Shown here piece after piece: positions 63,335-64,000 of a stretch of 64,000 nucleotides of DNA (the stretch's first letter is position 1; each line of letters opens with the position of its first letter). This stretch comes from Pogonophryne albipinna (lineage: Eukaryota > Chordata > Actinopteri > Perciformes > Artedidraconidae). Position numbers and translations under genes: made by a program. The notes under the pieces were generated by a model. The model was not told where the DNA came from, made no database searches, and was given only the letters and a program-made list of their open reading frames with translations. The stretch is taken from assembly GCA_028583405.1 (NCBI GenBank), contig JAPTMU010000122.1:1-64000 (forward strand), read 5' to 3'.

Positions 63335-63476
63335 GCAACCCAACGGAAGTTTCATGTAAGTTTAGTTCTTTCACTCGTAGCTCGGGCTGCGGGGGTGCTA
63401 GAGACGGGAGTACGTTGATACGACCTTCCTAGCCGGAGACATGGCCGCATTGTACAATAAACTTCCGTTGGGTCGC
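63335..63476. mobile_element. Small inverted-repeat element inside the outer hAT
   Basis: GCAACCCAACGGAAGTTT (63335-63352) and, from the right, GCGACCCAACGGAAGTTT are inverted with one mismatch. TTAA lies next to both sides (63330-63333 and 63477-63480). At 142 bp it could be a tiny MITE or an inverted repeat belonging to the outer element. Confidence 0.55.
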
Positions 63477-63567
63477 TTAAAAACAAATATCGCAAATCGA
63501 ATCGCAATATCTGTCAGAAAAATCGCAATTAGATTATTTCCCCAAATCGTGCAGCCCTACCCACAAA

Positions 63568-64000
63568 TATGTCATAAAACTACTGCTCTACTTGTTTCTT
63601 CCTTCACTGCACGCAAAGAGAGGATGAGTGATCCAGGAGTGGTGATCAGAAATGGGTCAACAGTCTTTATCACCGTTCCAGACGCTGGCAGCAATAACAG
63701 AAGCAGTGGACACATCACAAAGAATTAATGATGGATTCAGCAGGAGAGATTCATCGTGACTGACCTAATACAACTCCTTAGGCTTGTCAGGTTTAGTTTT
63801 ACTTTTAATATACAATACGTGTCATATAGAAAATCAATAATGGCATGTTGAGCTTACATGCTTTCTGCAGATGTTGCATGACTTGTTCCCCCCTTTCATT
63901 TGATGTTTTATTACAGTCATGTTTGCTATAGGTTGCCGAGGGTTTGCATGCCCTTGTGTTTAAAGGTTAAAGTAGAGTTTAAAACTGTGATCAACACTTT
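63568..64000. other. Intronic sequence to the window end, nothing recognised
   Basis: No recognised feature. Confidence 0.5.

Larger units (their letters stand above)
62157..63559. mobile_element. Outer hAT element, interrupted by copy D and holding a third element
   Basis: Ends TAGGGCTGAACGATTAATCG and, from the right, TAGGGCTGCACGATTTGGG. The target duplication CCCACAAA is exact (62149-62156 and 63560-63567). Without the nested copy D and its 8-bp duplication it would be about 585 bp. Terminal ATCGATTTTAAATCG/AATCGCAAT motifs are hAT-like. No transposase remains. Confidence 0.92.

Overview
The window looks like vertebrate, almost certainly teleost fish, genomic DNA. CA/TG microsatellites are abundant, and there are fish-type L2/Rex-like LINE tails, tRNA-derived SINEs, hAT elements with BED zinc-finger ORFs, and TTAA-flanked MITEs. 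I recognise only one host coding exon. It is the first coding exon of cask (calcium/calmodulin-dependent serine protein kinase, a MAGUK scaffold) at 3217-3275 on the + strand. It encodes [19 protein letters not shown] and ends in a consensus splice donor. A GC-rich promoter/5' UTR stretch lies just upstream (about 2300-3216). I saw no cask exon 2 downstream, so about 95% of the window is best read as the start of the very large cask intron 1.

Layout. 0-2.3 kb: TG/CA arrays, a TTGCC pentamer array and a degenerate fold-back repeat. 2.3-3.3 kb: cask promoter, 5' UTR (with a 30-codon uORF) and exon 1. 3.9-5.3 kb: four degenerate tandem copies of a GTTGCAACC-containing unit. 6.4-9.3 kb: two MITEs and a LINE tail. 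9.8-17.9 kb: a 57-bp minisatellite in + orientation (about 27 copies), a LINE fragment, a 72-bp minisatellite (about 12.6 copies), then the 57-bp minisatellite in - orientation (about 55 copies). 20-25 kb: a BED-finger hAT element, a TTAA MITE and LINE tails. 27-30.3 kb: a LINE carrying a second LINE inside it. 30.9-31.5 kb: a pyrimidine-strand higher-order repeat. 32.4-33.3 kb: a third 57-bp array (about 15.6 copies, - orientation). 36.7-37.3 kb: a second 72-bp array. 40-63.6 kb: many hAT and MITE insertions, including four copies of one 780-810 bp hAT family that keeps only a BED-finger ORF. One of those copies is nested in another hAT element. 58.5-59.0 kb: a 33-bp minisatellite grown from a dispersed repeat.

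There is no operon-like logic here. The unity of the window is one transcription unit (cask) whose first intron has been filled by repeats. Three tandem-repeat families appear to descend from, or travel with, transposable elements. Inverted copies of the 57-bp arrays and of the BED-hAT elements lie in the same predicted primary transcript, so long intramolecular RNA duplexes are possible (inference). Most long open frames in the window (57-bp, 33-bp, TG and TTGCC arrays) follow from repeat units without stop codons and are not genes. Boundaries with exact target-site duplications are read directly from the sequence. Family names for LINEs, SINEs and MITEs come from memory of teleost repeats and need a repeat-library search.
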